DNA from: Verrucomicrobiota bacterium
GTDB lineage: Bacteria > Verrucomicrobiota > Verrucomicrobiia > Opitutales > Opitutaceae
NCBI GenBank assembly: GCA_023426435.1
Contig: JAFAAS010000169.1
Location: 1-6,209 of the forward strand
Direction: 5' to 3'
Length of the DNA: 6,209 nt
The translations under genes were made by a program, and so were the position numbers. This document shows, piece after piece, positions 6,038 to 6,209 of the stretch. The number at the start of each line of letters is the position of its first letter. Within the stretch, counting starts at the first letter, position 1. Below the pieces are notes generated by a model. The model made no database searches. It was not told where the DNA came from and was given only the letters and a program-made list of their open reading frames with translations.

Positions 6038-6073
6038 CTTCTCTGGAGCTTGGATCTTGGCGCTTGGATCTTC
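6038..6073 (-). repeat. Dispersed AAGCTCCAAGGACCAAGATC repeat, right inverted copy
   Basis: It carries TGGAGCTTGGATCTTGG at 6044-6060, the exact complement of 5464-5480, and matches the left copy at 32 of 36 positions. A related block (GGAGTTTG) lies just before it at about 6027-6034, in the order expected from the inverted left copy. Confidence 0.75.
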
Positions 6074-6080
6074 CGCGCCC

Positions 6081-6209
6081 TTAGCCGGACTCGTGCAGTT
6101 GATCGGGTCGGATCGAGGGATCTCGGCGGCCATACGGTGCCCTCCTCACCTCGACGGGCTTCATTCAGCCCGCCTTCGGTTCGTCGTTCACCGTCTGGTT
6201 CGCCGATCT
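6081..6209 (-). other. Possible minus-strand gene end or start at the window edge
   Basis: Three minus-strand readings compete. One enters from the edge and ends at TGA 6165-6167 (RSANQTVNDEPKAG). One begins at ATG 6162-6164, right after that stop, and runs 27 codons to TAA 6081-6083 (starting MKPVEVRRAPYGRR). One begins at ATG 6131-6133 behind a good ribosome site, GAGGAGG, with 7-base spacing (MAAEIPRSDPINCTSPAKGA), but enters the dispersed repeat after about 20 codons. I recognise none of these peptides. A gene lying mostly outside the window, or a remnant cut by the repeat, is plausible. Confidence 0.2.

Larger units (their letters stand above)
5427..6209. other. Repeat-rich region without a convincing complete gene
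   Basis: All frames here are short, cross repeats or lack plausible starts. The G-over-C bias of the + strand seen in the coding part is lost: 5581-5640 has 13 G and 17 C by my count, against 33 G and 11 C in 5041-5100. The region holds a hairpin, an inverted pair of 36-bp repeats, a MITE-like element and two fold-back units, each listed separately. Confidence 0.75.

Overview
The window looks like a chromosomal segment of a GC-rich Gram-negative bacterium, most likely a member of the Verrucomicrobiota (Opitutales-like) or a relative in the PVC group. This is inference from three things: the gene set (sulfatase-like protein, ECF sigma factor paired with a YfbK-type von Willebrand protein), the strong G-over-C bias of the + strand in the coding part, and non-coding repeats built on AACCACAGAGGCAC, which I associate with such genomes. 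No marker gene settles the taxonomy.

Layout: 16-1269 (+) encodes a sulfatase-superfamily protein whose nucleophile and two metal-ligand positions appear substituted. Two minus-strand genes follow, converging on it: a 66-residue membrane protein (1279-1479) and a DUF1697 protein (1549-2091). The DUF1697 leader contains a hexamer tandem repeat (2110-2154). A small unknown gene (2206-2445, +) diverges from them and ends in a strong hairpin. Next is a two-gene + strand unit: an ECF sigma factor (2554-3093; its start is uncertain) and a 757-residue membrane protein (3153-5426) that combines an anti-sigma-like N-terminus, one membrane helix and a YfbK-type VWA region. By analogy with sigma/anti-sigma pairs, the second protein probably holds and releases the sigma factor in response to something sensed outside the cytoplasm.

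From 5427 to 6209 there is no convincing complete gene. The stretch is a stack of non-coding repeats: a hairpin after the VWA gene, an inverted pair of 36-bp repeats (5451-5486 and 6038-6073) enclosing a 126-bp MITE-like element with imperfect 32-bp terminal inverted repeats and a TTAG duplication, and two fold-back units of the AACCACAGAGGCAC family. The last ~130 bases may hold the end or start of minus-strand genes outside the window. The G/C strand bias of the coding part is lost here.

Main points of interest: the predicted catalytically dead sulfatase, the anti-sigma/VWA fusion next to its sigma gene, a possible one-base discrepancy at the sigma factor start, the MITE-like element, and codon choice that depends on gene orientation.
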